A stretch of DNA of 64,000 bases from an uncultured Desulfosarcina sp. (GCF_963668215.1 NZ_OY764190.1:4030001-4094000), one strand, 5' to 3'. Positions 51,249 through 60,449 are shown, counted from the stretch's first letter. Notes: generated by a model from the sequence alone, not told the origin. Numbers and translations: made by a program.

Positions 51249-52328
51249 ATGGAATCTTATCAATGGTTAAACTGGATGGGCATTGCTTTTTGCCTGTCGC
51301 AGTCCGCGATTTTTTCCGGTATGAATTTGGCGGCATTCAGTATCAGCCGCTTGCGTCTGGAGGTGCAGGCCGCTTCCGGTGACCCGCTGGCGAAGAAGGC
51401 GCTCGTCCTGCGGCAGGACGCCAACTTTTTACTGACAACGATCTTATGGGGCAACGTCGGAATCAACGTGCTGTTGGCGCTGCTTTCCAATTCGGTCATG
51501 GCCGGTGTCCTGGCCTTTTGCTTTTCCACCATACTGATCACCCTCGTCGGCGAAATCATTCCTCAGGCGTATTTTTCCCGGCATGCCCTGCAAATGGCCT
51601 CCCTGTTGGCGCCCGTGTTGAGATTGTATCAGATTCTTTTATATCCGGTAGCCAAACCAACCGCGAAAATCCTCGACAGCTGGCTCGGCCCGGAGGGAAT
51701 CCACTATCTCCGCGAACGCGATTTGCGTGAAATGATCAAGATGCATATGGCATCGGACGAGGCCGAAGTCGACCATATGGAAGGTTCCGGCGCATTGAAT
51801 TTTCTGGCGATCGATGACCTGGCCGTCAGCCACGAGGGTGAAACCGTCGATCCGGAAAGTGTGATCCCGCTCGATACGAACGGGAGCAGCGAGTCTATTT
51901 TCCCGCATTTCGAAAATTCATGCAGCGATCCATTTCTCCGACAGGTGGAACGTTCTGGAAAAAAATGGATCATTTTGACGGATCGACTTGGCGAACCTCG
52001 GATGGTTATGAATTCGGACAGTTTTCTACGTCATGCCCTGTTTCATCAAGAGATCAACCCGCTTGCCCATTGCCACCGCCCGGTGATCGTTAGCGACCCT
52101 AAGACCTCGCTTGGCGAAGTGATCGGTCGGTTGAAAGTCGATCCGCAAAAACCGGAGGACGATGTAATCGACCACGACATCATCCTGCTATGGGGAGATG
52201 AACGCCGCGTTATCACGGGGGCCGATATTCTGGGGCGTTTGATGCGGGGCATTATCGTCCCGGTCCAAACCGCGACAACGCACGATGCTCTGGCCGCGGA
52301 CCCGCGACCCCGGCAGAATAAAAAATAA
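51249..52328 (+). CDS. DUF21/CNNM-type membrane protein
   Basis: A 359-residue protein with an N-terminal DUF21 domain of about four helices (FSGMNLAAFSISRLRLE, TTILWGNVGINVLLALL, LITLVGEIIPQAYFSRHA) and a cytoplasmic CBS-like region (about 180-330). This is the CorC/CNNM architecture, tied to magnesium and cobalt efflux. The CBS part is divergent, and no CorC_HlyC domain follows. It reads into the Na/Ca antiporter gene. Confidence 0.88.
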   Translation: MESYQWLNWMGIAFCLSQSAIFSGMNLAAFSISRLRLEVQAASGDPLAKKALVLRQDANFLLTTILWGNVGINVLLALLSNSVMAGVLAFCFSTILITLVGEIIPQAYFSRHALQMASLLAPVLRLYQILLYPVAKPTAKILDSWLGPEGIHYLRERDLREMIKMHMASDEAEVDHMEGSGALNFLAIDDLAVSHEGETVDPESVIPLDTNGSSESIFPHFENSCSDPFLRQVERSGKKWIILTDRLGEPRMVMNSDSFLRHALFHQEINPLAHCHRPVIVSDPKTSLGEVIGRLKVDPQKPEDDVIDHDIILLWGDERRVITGADILGRLMRGIIVPVQTATTHDALAADPRPRQNKK

Positions 52329-52342
52329 AAAGAGTGACGATC

Positions 52343-53314
52343 ATGCCGGTAAATGCGTTGCCTTACCTGATGATCCTGATCGGATTCGGATTTCTGATCA
52401 AGGGAGCCGATCTACTGGTCGAGGGCGCTTCGGCAATGGCCCGCCGGTTCCATGTGTCCGACATGGTTATCGGCCTGACGGTGGTGGCTTTCGGAACATC
52501 CGCACCTGAACTCGCCGTCAACCTCCTGGCCGCCGTGAAGAATACCCCGGATATTGCCATCGGCAATGTCGTGGGCAGCAACATCGCCAACATTCTCCTG
52601 ATTCTTGGAGTTGCGAGTTTGATCCGGCCGCTTCACGTCACGTCGGAGACCGTCTGGCGCGAGATTCCCATGTGCCTGCTGGCCGCCTTCGTTTTGTCGC
52701 TGCTGGCCAATGATCGCTTCGTCGACGGAGGCGGCATCGATATCCTCTCCCGGATCGACGGATGGGTGCTGTTGTGCTTTTTCATCATTTTCATCTACTA
52801 TACACTGGCAGGCGCACTGCATATAAAGGGCATCGATGCATTCGTGCCCCCATCGGCAACGAATCTTCGGCGGTCCCTGCTTTTTATCGGTTTGGGATTG
52901 ACAGGCCTGATTGGTGGTGGGCACATGATCGTCAACGGCGCCGTGACGATCTCACGCCAGTTGGGCGTTGGCGAAAAGCTCATCGGTTTGACCGTCGTGG
53001 CCCTGGGTACGTCGTTGCCCGAACTGGCGACATCCGCCATCGCTGCGCGTAAAAACAACGCGGACATCGCCATCGGCAACGTGGTCGGGTCCAACATCTT
53101 CAACACCCTGTTTATTCTGGGGCTCAGCGCCGTGGTTCGGCCATTGCCCTTGCGGACCGACGGCAATCGCGATATCGCGGCAATGCTGGTGGCGACGTTG
53201 CTGCTCTTCGTCTTTATGCATACCGGACGGCGCCATGTACTGGACCGATGGGAAGGCATCCTGTTTGTCGCCCTGTACATCTGCTATACGGCAATGCTTA
53301 TCGTTCAGGCTTGA
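52343..53314 (+). CDS. calcium/sodium antiporter, YrbG family
   Basis: A 323-residue inner-membrane exchanger with about ten helices. Both alpha repeats are visible: VVAFGTSAPELAVNLLA with GNVVGSNIANILLILG, and VVALGTSLPELATSAIA with GNVVGSNIFNTLFILG. These are the ion-binding segments of the CaCA superfamily. The ATG at 52343 is used; a GTG three codons upstream is possible, and neither has a strong ribosome-binding site. It follows the DUF21 gene after 14 bases. Confidence 0.93.
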   Translation: MPVNALPYLMILIGFGFLIKGADLLVEGASAMARRFHVSDMVIGLTVVAFGTSAPELAVNLLAAVKNTPDIAIGNVVGSNIANILLILGVASLIRPLHVTSETVWREIPMCLLAAFVLSLLANDRFVDGGGIDILSRIDGWVLLCFFIIFIYYTLAGALHIKGIDAFVPPSATNLRRSLLFIGLGLTGLIGGGHMIVNGAVTISRQLGVGEKLIGLTVVALGTSLPELATSAIAARKNNADIAIGNVVGSNIFNTLFILGLSAVVRPLPLRTDGNRDIAAMLVATLLLFVFMHTGRRHVLDRWEGILFVALYICYTAMLIVQA

Positions 53315-53324
53315 GGGGGAGCCC

Positions 53325-54611
53325 ATGAAAAAAAATATCGGTTTTATTTCGACGCGCTTTGCCGGCACGGACGGCGTCACCCTGGAGGCCAGCAAATGGG
53401 CTCAAGTGCTGCGGGCCATGGGGCACAACTGCTATTGGCTCGCCGGCCAACTGGACAAGGACGGGACCAAGAGCATGCTGGTGCCCGAAGCGTTTTTCCA
53501 GGACACGAAAAACCAGTGGATCAACTCCTGTGTGTTTGGAAATAAGCGCCGGGACCATACCGTCACTGATGCCATCCATGAGATGAAAGGATTTATCAAA
53601 GAACGCATTCGGGAATTCATCCGGAAATTCTCCATCGACCTGATCGTCCCCGAAAACGCCCTGACCATACCGATGCATATCCCTTTGGGGATGGCCATCA
53701 CCGAAATTATCGCCGAAACCCAGATCCCCACCATCGCCCACCACCACGATTTCTACTGGGAGCGGCCCCGCTTCAGCGTCAATGCCGTGAGCGACTGTTT
53801 GCGCATGGCCTTCCCGCCCAACATCCCCGGCGTAGAGCATGTCGTAATCAATTCGGCGGCTCAGGAGGAACTGGCCCTGCGAACGGGGTGCTCGTCGATT
53901 GTGATCCCCAATATCCTGGATTTCGAGAACCCGCCGAAAACATCTCTGTCATCAAGATTCGCCATTCGCAACGAACTCGGCCTGGAAGACGACGACATCG
54001 TTTTTCTCCAGCCGACCAGGATTGTTCAACGCAAAGGGATCGAACACGCCATCGACCTTGTCAGGGAACTCGACGATCCGCGATGCAAATTGCTCATTTC
54101 CCACGAAGCCGGCGACGAAGGTTTCGAGTACGCCGATTGGCTCCGGCAGACGGCCAGGGAATCGGGGGTGGACCTGCGCCTGTTGAATACGCGGATGAGA
54201 GATCCATGGAACGACGCCTGTATCGAGCAGCCGGCAAGATCACTGCTGGACATCTATCCATGCGCCGATTTTGTCACTTATCCCAGCCTTTACGAGGGCT
54301 TCGGCAACGCCTTCCTCGAGGCCGTTTATTTTAACAAGCCCGTATTGATTAACCGCTATGCCATTTTCGTTCGCGATATCGAACCCAAGGGGTTCGACCT
54401 GATTGCCATGGACGGCTTTTTGAACGGGAAGACGGTCGGAAAGGTCAAAGAGGTGCTGAATTCACCGCAGCGGATGCGCCGCATGGTGGAACACAACTTC
54501 AAAATTGCGTCCCGGCACTATTCCTATGCCGTGCTGCGTCGCTGGCTGAACACGCTCATGGTCAACTTTTTCGGGGCCGAATCCGGCGAGAACCTGCACG
54601 AACCATCATAG
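53325..54611 (+). CDS. glycosyltransferase family 4 protein
   Basis: A 428-residue GT-B glycosyltransferase of the mannosyl/sucrose-type group. The N-domain begins NIGFISTRFAGTDGVTLEASKWAQVL. A middle section reads IPTIAHHHDFYWERPRF. The C-domain has FLQPTRIVQRKGIEHAIDLV and the nucleotide-sugar E-x7-E motif SLYEGFGNAFLEAVYFNKPV. The start at 53325 has GGGGGAG just upstream and follows the antiporter stop by 10 bases. Products could be a compatible solute or a polysaccharide; not decidable here. Confidence 0.9.
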   Translation: MKKNIGFISTRFAGTDGVTLEASKWAQVLRAMGHNCYWLAGQLDKDGTKSMLVPEAFFQDTKNQWINSCVFGNKRRDHTVTDAIHEMKGFIKERIREFIRKFSIDLIVPENALTIPMHIPLGMAITEIIAETQIPTIAHHHDFYWERPRFSVNAVSDCLRMAFPPNIPGVEHVVINSAAQEELALRTGCSSIVIPNILDFENPPKTSLSSRFAIRNELGLEDDDIVFLQPTRIVQRKGIEHAIDLVRELDDPRCKLLISHEAGDEGFEYADWLRQTARESGVDLRLLNTRMRDPWNDACIEQPARSLLDIYPCADFVTYPSLYEGFGNAFLEAVYFNKPVLINRYAIFVRDIEPKGFDLIAMDGFLNGKTVGKVKEVLNSPQRMRRMVEHNFKIASRHYSYAVLRRWLNTLMVNFFGAESGENLHEPS

Positions 54612-54622
54612 AGGAAAATCGC

Positions 54623-54826
54623 ATGCCCGATCGCAATCTCTATCCGCCGCTGGTCATCAGGTTTGTCGAACAGGATCTGGCGGGTGCTGCTCGCGGCTTC
54701 GAGGGGATGAGGGTGCCGGACGCCGCCGGTGTGCTCGCGGCCGTGCGGGTAATCAATACGCTGCAGATCGGTTTTGCCGCTGAATTGATGAACCGGACCG
54801 CCGATCGGAACATTAAGAGAGGGTAG
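54623..54826 (+). CDS. small protein of unknown function
   Basis: A 67-residue polypeptide between the glycosyltransferase and the redoxin gene, 11 and 6 bases from them. AGAGGA stands 7 bases before its ATG. It is amphipathic (PLVIRFVEQDLAGAARGFE; AAVRVINTLQIGFAAELM) with no motif I recognise. Its tight place in the unit supports a real gene. Confidence 0.55.
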   Translation: MPDRNLYPPLVIRFVEQDLAGAARGFEGMRVPDAAGVLAAVRVINTLQIGFAAELMNRTADRNIKRG

Positions 54827-54832
54827 ATCAAA

Positions 54833-55327
54833 ATGGCCAGAATTGAGATAAATACCCGAGCACCTGGGTTCACACTATCGGATTTTAATGGAAACAGTGT
54901 TTCTCTTTCGGATTTTGCCGGTCAGAAAAATGTGCTTGTGGTTTTCAATCGTGGATTCATCTGACCGTTCTGCCGCAGGCATATGGCGCAGTTGCGCCAG
55001 GATTACCGTCGCTTCCTAAAGCTGGACACAGAAATTGTCGTTATCGGGCCCGAGCGTGCCGAATCTTTTCGGGAATATTGGAAAAAGGAAGATCTGCCAT
55101 TTGTCGGGCTGCCCGATCCGGAACATAAAATCCTGAAATTGTATGGTCAGGAGGTCAAGTTGTTTAAAATGGGAAGGATGCCGGCCCAAATGCTCATCGA
55201 TACGTCCGGGATGCTTCGGTATGTGCATTACGGACATTCCATGGCGGATATTCCTTTGAGCGAAGACATCCTCCATCTGATAAAAAAATTACTTCCTATA
55301 AAAAACAGTCCTCAACGTTCAGGTTGA
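54833..55327 (+). CDS. selenocysteine-containing peroxiredoxin-like redoxin
   Basis: A 164-residue thioredoxin-fold protein with an in-frame TGA at 54962-54964 (residue 44). Reading through gives NRGFIUPFCRRHMAQLRQDY, the exact AhpC/TSA-like site normally CPFC, with U44 and Cys47. Upstream the fold begins APGFTLSDFNGNSVSLSDFAG; downstream are IGPERAESFREYW and PAQMLIDTSGMLRYVHYG. A stop there would remove the second half, so selenocysteine insertion is the better reading, supported by a hairpin 20 bases past the UGA. The family reduces peroxides or disulfides. An internal ATG at 54983 would yield only a truncated C-terminal piece. Confidence 0.85.
54962..54999 (+). promoter_or_regulatory. UGA codon with SECIS-like hairpin
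   Basis: The TGA at 54962-54964 is followed by a perfect 6-bp stem TGGCGC (54984-54989)/GCGCCA (54994-54999) around the loop AGTT. The apical loop lies about 26 bases past the UGA and has G as its second base next to U, as required for SelB binding in the bacterial consensus (loop 16-37 bases from the UGA). A perfect fit of the protein motif and the RNA makes the site convincing; the fold was done by eye. Confidence 0.75.
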
Positions 55328-55385
55328 ATTTTCTTCCTTGTGTGATGAGACTTCGGTGTTCTCGTTTCCAATCGGTCTTGTGCGG

Positions 55386-55730
55386 TTAGACGGAGGCTTC
55401 CTCCATTTCGGTGCGTCTTTTTTTCTTTTTCTTGGCCGGAGGGGCATTCCGATCCCTTTTCTTGGGCTTGTCGGGCAATTCCCCGGACTTGGCGGCAGTT
55501 TCCTTGCGGATGCGGGCTTCGGCCTTTTCGGCCATTTGGGTTTCCAGGGCCGCAATCGCGGCCAACTGCTTTTTGGCGTGCCGCATCTCTGCTTTTAGCT
55601 GCTTGATCCGGCTGTCTTTGATTATTTTCTCGGCGTCCATGCCATTGGCGGTCAGCACCTCATGGCGTTCAGCCAGCAGCTTTTCTGCGGATTTGAGATG
55701 GCTTTCAATATGGGGTTTACGGTGCAGCAT
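55386..55730 (-). CDS. small basic coiled-coil protein
   Basis: A 114-residue cytoplasmic protein. Residues 10-80 are a heptad-like helix (HLKSAEKLLAERHEVL, KQLKAEMRHAKKQLAAI, ALETQMAEKAEARI), followed by a Lys/Arg-rich tail (KPKKRDRNAPPAKKKKKRR). Such tails contact nucleic acid. No family recognised. It converges with the redoxin and reads away from a strong hairpin at 55752-55799. Confidence 0.65.
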   Translation of the reverse strand: MLHRKPHIESHLKSAEKLLAERHEVLTANGMDAEKIIKDSRIKQLKAEMRHAKKQLAAIAALETQMAEKAEARIRKETAAKSGELPDKPKKRDRNAPPAKKKKKRRTEMEEASV

Positions 55731-55751
55731 GGTATGTTTTCCCTTTCCAGA

Positions 55752-55799
55752 GGAGAAAGGACGTTTCCGTCAGAACGGAATCAACGCGTCCTATTCTCC
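55752..55799. repeat. extended 48-base hairpin between two minus-strand genes
   Basis: Nested arms pair in order: GGAGAA with TTCTCC, GGACG with CGTCC, and TCCGT with ACGGA around CAGA, with small bulges. The hairpin begins 26 bases past the end of the acidic-tail gene at 55826 and 22 bases before the ATG of the basic coiled-coil gene. It may end the first transcript or control the second. The run of T on the minus strand that a terminator needs is weak. Confidence 0.7.
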
Positions 55800-55825
55800 C
55801 CGTTTTTCGGATATCAAAATTCCGT

Positions 55826-56155
55826 CTAATAGCTAAGACGGTCATTTTCGTCGTCGTTGTAGCCGTCGTTTTCCTCGTCGTACTCGTCATCGTCGTAGTA
55901 GACGCCTTCGGTCAGGCGAAACGTGTTGACCTTCAATTCGCGTCCTTTGTCGGTGTGGGTCGCCAACCCGGTAACATCGACCTCTTCGTCAATATAGCGT
56001 TCAAGCTTGCTGCCGATCTTATCCATGACGATCTGGTAGACCCGTTCGCCATCATCGATCTGAAGTCCCATCTCTCCGTCATCGAGTTCGATTTCCTCAA
56101 CGAATCCCGTGATGGCCACCTCTGTGGGCTTGCCTTTCTTCATTTTGCCTGCCAT
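55826..56155 (-). CDS. small acidic-tailed OB-like protein
   Basis: A 109-residue protein. Residues 8-85 form a compact beta domain (EVAITGFVEEIELDDGEMGLQ, then VYQIVMDKIGSKLERYIDEEVDVTGLATH), possibly an OB-fold, and the last 30 residues are almost entirely Asp, Glu, Tyr and Asn. Acidic tails of this kind occur on nucleic-acid-binding or chaperone-like proteins. The ATG at 56155 has AGGAGAGGTG upstream; the open frame above it has none. Family not recognised. Confidence 0.7.
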   Translation of the reverse strand: MAGKMKKGKPTEVAITGFVEEIELDDGEMGLQIDDGERVYQIVMDKIGSKLERYIDEEVDVTGLATHTDKGRELKVNTFRLTEGVYYDDDEYDEENDGYNDDENDRLSY

Positions 56156-56553
56156 TGTATCACCTCTCCTTGAAGTTGTTGATCGTTTGTCCGAAGGTGC
56201 CGGAAGCGCACATCCATGAAACGCCGCCACTTTTTTGTCTATGTGGGTTTAAATCGGCATCCGCTGCCCCAAAGGGTCCAACACCGTTTCCTCTCCAGGC
56301 GCAGTTCCAAGGTTGTGCGCGCCGCTGTGAGAAACGATGCATAACGCGGGCCATCGGGTGATAGGATAAAAGCGGGGCCTTGCCAGATTCTTGCGGCAGT
56401 TACCGGATACGTCGCTTCCGGTTTGAAGTCACCTGATCGTCCGGCCATCTCTGATCATTGAACACGCTTTCAGCCCGGATAATCAGGAATTTTTCAATCA
56501 TATGGTGGTGTGTGTGAGGTTTGCTGGACCCTATTAAAGCGAAGCCGGGCAAA
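56156..56553. other. intergenic region, no gene seen
   Basis: About 400 bases between the acidic-tail gene and the end of the kinase-like gene, both minus. No frame on either strand has a ribosome-binding site and protein-like sequence. It should hold the promoter of the acidic-tail gene. Confidence 0.45.
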
Positions 56554-58569
56554 TCATGCCCGATTGTACAATTCGGGGAAGGTCAAAATAATCTCCCGCT
56601 CGAAGAAAAACCGCTTGAGACCGATCAGCCGGTTGATGTCCTGTTCGAACAGATCAGAATTTTTACCGTAGGCATTGAAGCGCGAACGGATGATGATGTC
56701 GACGAAGCAGTCTAAAATATCCTTTCCATCCTCAGGGGATATTTCCGGAAACGCCCATTTTTCTGCCAACAACGTTCTTAACGGAGACGCTCCCCCTTGA
56801 AGCGCAGGTCCAAACGTATCTTTCAACGCATTAACCGGTATTGGGGTTTTGCGCGGTGCATTAATCAACAAAAGGAGGCATGACCAGGACAATAAAAAAA
56901 AGTCCTGCATCAACACTTGAGGAAGCACTCCTGTTTTTTGATAAAAATCCAAGTCGATACCCTTCACCAGCCCCCTGCAGTTAATCATGATGTTGCCTGT
57001 TTTAACATCATTGATCGAATAGCCGAGTGCATGAACTTTCTCGACCCACAAAAGGATGCTGATCATCACATCGATTGTCTCAATAATTGTCAATGGCCGA
57101 GCGAAACGGTTGTCTTTTTTGGTTGGCGGTTGATTGACCGGTTTGAAAAGCTTCTGCTTGAGCTTTTGGATGATTGATTCCTGAGAAAAAATGTTGGGGC
57201 GGCTTGTCGGCTCTTCCCGCCCCACGCCCAGAAGCTCATCCAGGGTTTCTCCTTCAGCTACCAATTGCAAAACGTGGTACGTATTTTTTTTCGATAAAAG
57301 ACCGACATCAAAAACCCGGATTACATGGGGAGAATGGCTCAGATCGCGTGATAATTTCAACATGACATCTTCAACCTGAATCGCTTTATCCCTCTGGGTT
57401 TTATAAATACGATCGACCTTCACGGCCACCTTTTGCGGCCAACTCGGATTCGAAAGGTTAACGGCTTCGTATACCCGACCGAATTCTCCGATACCCAATT
57501 GACAGGTGATCAATAGCCCGATCTTCCTGAATTTTTTCGCCACCTTGTTCCAGGCGGAAAAATCCTCTTCGTCTTCGATTCCATAACGCCCGACCTTAGG
57601 GGGCGGTGTTACCGGCTCCTTATTTTTCCACACAACCGCCATTGGAAGATATGCTTCCGGAATTGCAGACATGGCCTGTGACAGGGAGGGCCTCAGGTAT
57701 TTATCGTCCAGGTAGCCTCGGATAATGACTTTGGCCGGTTCGGCGATCTCTTCGATTTTGAATAAATTCAGCTTATCATACCTTTTCAGCGTATCCTCCC
57801 GGAGGAGACTGTTCAGCTGGTTCAGCATTTTGAAAAATGGGAGACTGAAAAGATCATCTTCCGGCCCTTCGCTTTTATTTTCAAACAGTCTTGCGGTATA
57901 ACACTCGATATATTTTCTTCCGGCAGCGTTGGGTACAAGAAATCCGTTTTGCGTCTGATTTTTAAACAGGATGTTCCGCATGACGAGGCAATCACGCCAT
58001 ACCTGATGAATTTCTTCAAAAAAACGATCTCTGGGCAGATTGCTGTGTCCAAGCTCGTGCAGTACCGGCCCGACCAGACCCCAAAGGATGCCGAGCCGCT
58101 TGGATTCGTTCTCCCTGGAAACAGTATTCAAGGCGTTGGCGGCATGATGGAAAAGATCATCGTTTATAACGATGGATACCGTTTGGGGACCGAGATCATC
58201 GCCCAGAGAAATTTCCCGGGCCGCATCCGAGGGAAGGTGTTTGCTATACCGGATGTGAACCGGAACGATGGTGTTGTCCTTGTTTGAGAATACTTCGCTT
58301 TTTAATATTTTTTCAGTAGCTGGATACTCTTTTAAGGTCTCTGAAAAAAGGCTGAACCCCTCCTGTAACAGACTCGCCAGTTTTTCCGACTCAGCGTTCT
58401 TGTTGCCACTGACAAAAGTAAAGCAATCCCTCTTCTGGTTCGGTGTGACCCCGACCAACGTGTCGTGGTCATAGCGCCTGGCAGCCGAAAGTTCCAGGTA
58501 CTTTTGCCACTTGGCGCTATCCCCGTAAAAAACGGCGGAATTGGTTGAATATTTGTGCGAGAAGGACAA
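56554..58569 (-). CDS. protein-kinase-like protein with N-terminal HELGH motif
   Basis: A 671-residue protein in two parts. Residues 165-175 read VGPVLHELGH, a zinc-metallopeptidase HExxH (His171, Glu172, His175), with further acidic residues at 185-187 (FFEEI). Residues 355-610 are a Hanks-type kinase: glycine loop LGIGEFGRVYEA (358 onward), VAVK with Lys384, catalytic loop YSINDVKTGNIMI (Asp521, Lys523, Asn526; IND in place of HRD) and IDLDF (Asp539; DLD in place of DFG). Active-site residues are kept. No membrane segment. Start is uncertain: TTG at 58569 has no clear ribosome-binding site and the frame is open further up without an ATG. A TPR regulator gene lies 134 bases upstream. Confidence 0.8.
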   Translation of the reverse strand: MSFSHKYSTNSAVFYGDSAKWQKYLELSAARRYDHDTLVGVTPNQKRDCFTFVSGNKNAESEKLASLLQEGFSLFSETLKEYPATEKILKSEVFSNKDNTIVPVHIRYSKHLPSDAAREISLGDDLGPQTVSIVINDDLFHHAANALNTVSRENESKRLGILWGLVGPVLHELGHSNLPRDRFFEEIHQVWRDCLVMRNILFKNQTQNGFLVPNAAGRKYIECYTARLFENKSEGPEDDLFSLPFFKMLNQLNSLLREDTLKRYDKLNLFKIEEIAEPAKVIIRGYLDDKYLRPSLSQAMSAIPEAYLPMAVVWKNKEPVTPPPKVGRYGIEDEEDFSAWNKVAKKFRKIGLLITCQLGIGEFGRVYEAVNLSNPSWPQKVAVKVDRIYKTQRDKAIQVEDVMLKLSRDLSHSPHVIRVFDVGLLSKKNTYHVLQLVAEGETLDELLGVGREEPTSRPNIFSQESIIQKLKQKLFKPVNQPPTKKDNRFARPLTIIETIDVMISILLWVEKVHALGYSINDVKTGNIMINCRGLVKGIDLDFYQKTGVLPQVLMQDFFLLSWSCLLLLINAPRKTPIPVNALKDTFGPALQGGASPLRTLLAEKWAFPEISPEDGKDILDCFVDIIIRSRFNAYGKNSDLFEQDINRLIGLKRFFFEREIILTFPELYNRA

Positions 58570-58703
58570 CTTGGGGATGTTTTTTTCAGGTTGTATACAT
58601 TCGTGCGAGAAAACCGGCTTTTTACCGTCGGCCTAAAACGTTTTACCATTCCATCCGAACAGGTTTCGCGCCACATCCTTAAAATCGATAAACACCCTAT
58701 CCT

Positions 58704-60317
58704 CTATGAGACATCGATGCCGACCCTTCCCAATCCCAGGACCATCCTTTCGACGATGTCATCGAATTTGATATAGTGCCTGATCAACGCGCGGCCGCGG
58801 GTTGAAAAATCGGGTTTGCATTGCAGCAGATCTTTGCCAGCCTGAACCCCCTCGTCCATTCTTCCCAACAAGCCCAGGCTTGCAGCCCTTAACAGCGGGT
58901 CCCAGAATAACGTTGGCCTTCTGAAATGCAGGGTTTCTTCGTATGCCCGGTCGTATCTTTCCTGCCGGACCCAGTCGACCCACAGCGCATAGTGAACGAT
59001 GACGTTATAGTACGGATTCTGTTCGACGGCATCGTTGATGAGCGCTGGCCCCCTTTGCCAATCGCCGAAAAGGGTCATCAGATACCCGATATTTTCACGA
59101 ATGACCAACGAGTTCGGATTCAATTGCAGGGCGTGGTCGACCTCGACCAAGCCGGCAGACAGTTCATTTTTGAACAGCAGAATGAATCCCATGATCATTC
59201 TGACCCGTGGGTTGGCCGGATCGAGTTTTACTCCTCTCTCGGCAAAAGCCGCGGCTTCTTCTATGGGGGTTTCCAGATCGAACAATTCCAGGCTGTAATT
59301 AAGGGAATAGAGGCGGGCGAGCATGCTCCATACCGTTCCGCACTCCGGCTCGTTGGTGCAGGCCTGCTGGAGTGCCGCAAAGGTGTCCAGAAACGTTTCC
59401 GGGGAAAAGTCGAGCAAAAATCGGTAAAAGCGCAGCATTGCCTGGTAGGTTGTCAGTTCCCCGGGTGGTACTCTTTTCGATTCAGGGGCCAGTGTCTTGA
59501 CAACGATCCCATCTTCGCACGAGATCTTGCTGACAACCGCACTGGCAATTTTCTCCTCGAACGAAATCAACTCGGCAGGATTGAGATCCGTCTGGTGGGA
59601 ATCCCCCCAGATGTGCAACCCCGTCACCCCATCGACCAGATTGACGATCACCTTCAAACCGGTCGCATCTCTTTTTATGCTTCCGCAGAGCACGAATCGA
59701 ACACCGATGTCCGAGGCACGCCGTTGCCCGCCCTCGGGTCTTTGCCGCAGCACCCGGATTTCCTGGTAGCGTGTGATTTCCAGGGCGATTTCGGTTGCGA
59801 TACCGATCCCCATATACTCCAAGTCCCGGTTGCCGGTCAGGTTTTCGAACGATTGGACCAGGATCGTCGGCCAACCGCTTTCATGGCCGGGTTCGGTCTT
59901 GGGGCTTTTTGGAGGCGGTTTGGCCACACTGAGGTGACCCTGCTCCTGAAATAGCGGCACATAGGTGCCTTTGGGGATATCGATGCGGATAGGATCGTTT
60001 TGCCCGGCCACCAGGTAATAGCGTTCGAGGGCGCGCCGAAGCTTGTTGGCCTGGATGCTCACGATGGGATCGGTGGCCTGGTCGAAATCTTCCCGTCGTC
60101 CGAACACCTCGGTGGCGACCGTGTATCCCTTGATTGCATCTGCATGCCCAGACAGTGTCTTTTCGACGACGTATTGCAGGAATGCGCGTTGGGCATCCGT
60201 GGCCTTGAACTCGGGTGAGTCCAGAATACGATTCATCTGCCCGAGAATGGCCGAAGGCGAAAATCCAAAGTTATCTACCGAAACCGTCGACGGACTCACC
60301 GATCTCTCCGTTTTCAT
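58704..60317 (-). CDS. TPR protein with adenylate-cyclase-type N-terminal regulatory domain
   Basis: A 537-residue soluble protein. The N-terminal part (about 28-105) has the sequence AQRAFLQYVVEKTLSGHADAIKGYTVATEVFGR and SIQANKLRRALERYYL, found at the front of many cyclase-like and TPR proteins and read as a winged-helix-like domain. A middle domain (about 140-255) resembles FlgO-type folds: ILVQSFENLTGNRDLEYMGIGIATEIALEI and FVLCGSIKRDATGLKVIVNLVDG. TPR repeats fill the rest (PANPRVRMIMGFILLFKNE). No cyclase catalytic domain. It likely binds proteins and DNA to regulate neighbours (inference). ATG at 60317. Confidence 0.83.
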   Translation of the reverse strand: MKTERSVSPSTVSVDNFGFSPSAILGQMNRILDSPEFKATDAQRAFLQYVVEKTLSGHADAIKGYTVATEVFGRREDFDQATDPIVSIQANKLRRALERYYLVAGQNDPIRIDIPKGTYVPLFQEQGHLSVAKPPPKSPKTEPGHESGWPTILVQSFENLTGNRDLEYMGIGIATEIALEITRYQEIRVLRQRPEGGQRRASDIGVRFVLCGSIKRDATGLKVIVNLVDGVTGLHIWGDSHQTDLNPAELISFEEKIASAVVSKISCEDGIVVKTLAPESKRVPPGELTTYQAMLRFYRFLLDFSPETFLDTFAALQQACTNEPECGTVWSMLARLYSLNYSLELFDLETPIEEAAAFAERGVKLDPANPRVRMIMGFILLFKNELSAGLVEVDHALQLNPNSLVIRENIGYLMTLFGDWQRGPALINDAVEQNPYYNVIVHYALWVDWVRQERYDRAYEETLHFRRPTLFWDPLLRAASLGLLGRMDEGVQAGKDLLQCKPDFSTRGRALIRHYIKFDDIVERMVLGLGRVGIDVS

Positions 60318-60449
60318 GATTCTAAGCCAGTTTTTGTCAGTTAAAAGCCGTGGGGGAGGCGAAAATCAGATATAGCTTATCCTATAATAGGTGTTCGAAA
60401 ACGCATTTTACTATTACACAGATTTCCATAGGGATCAACTTTCTATGCC

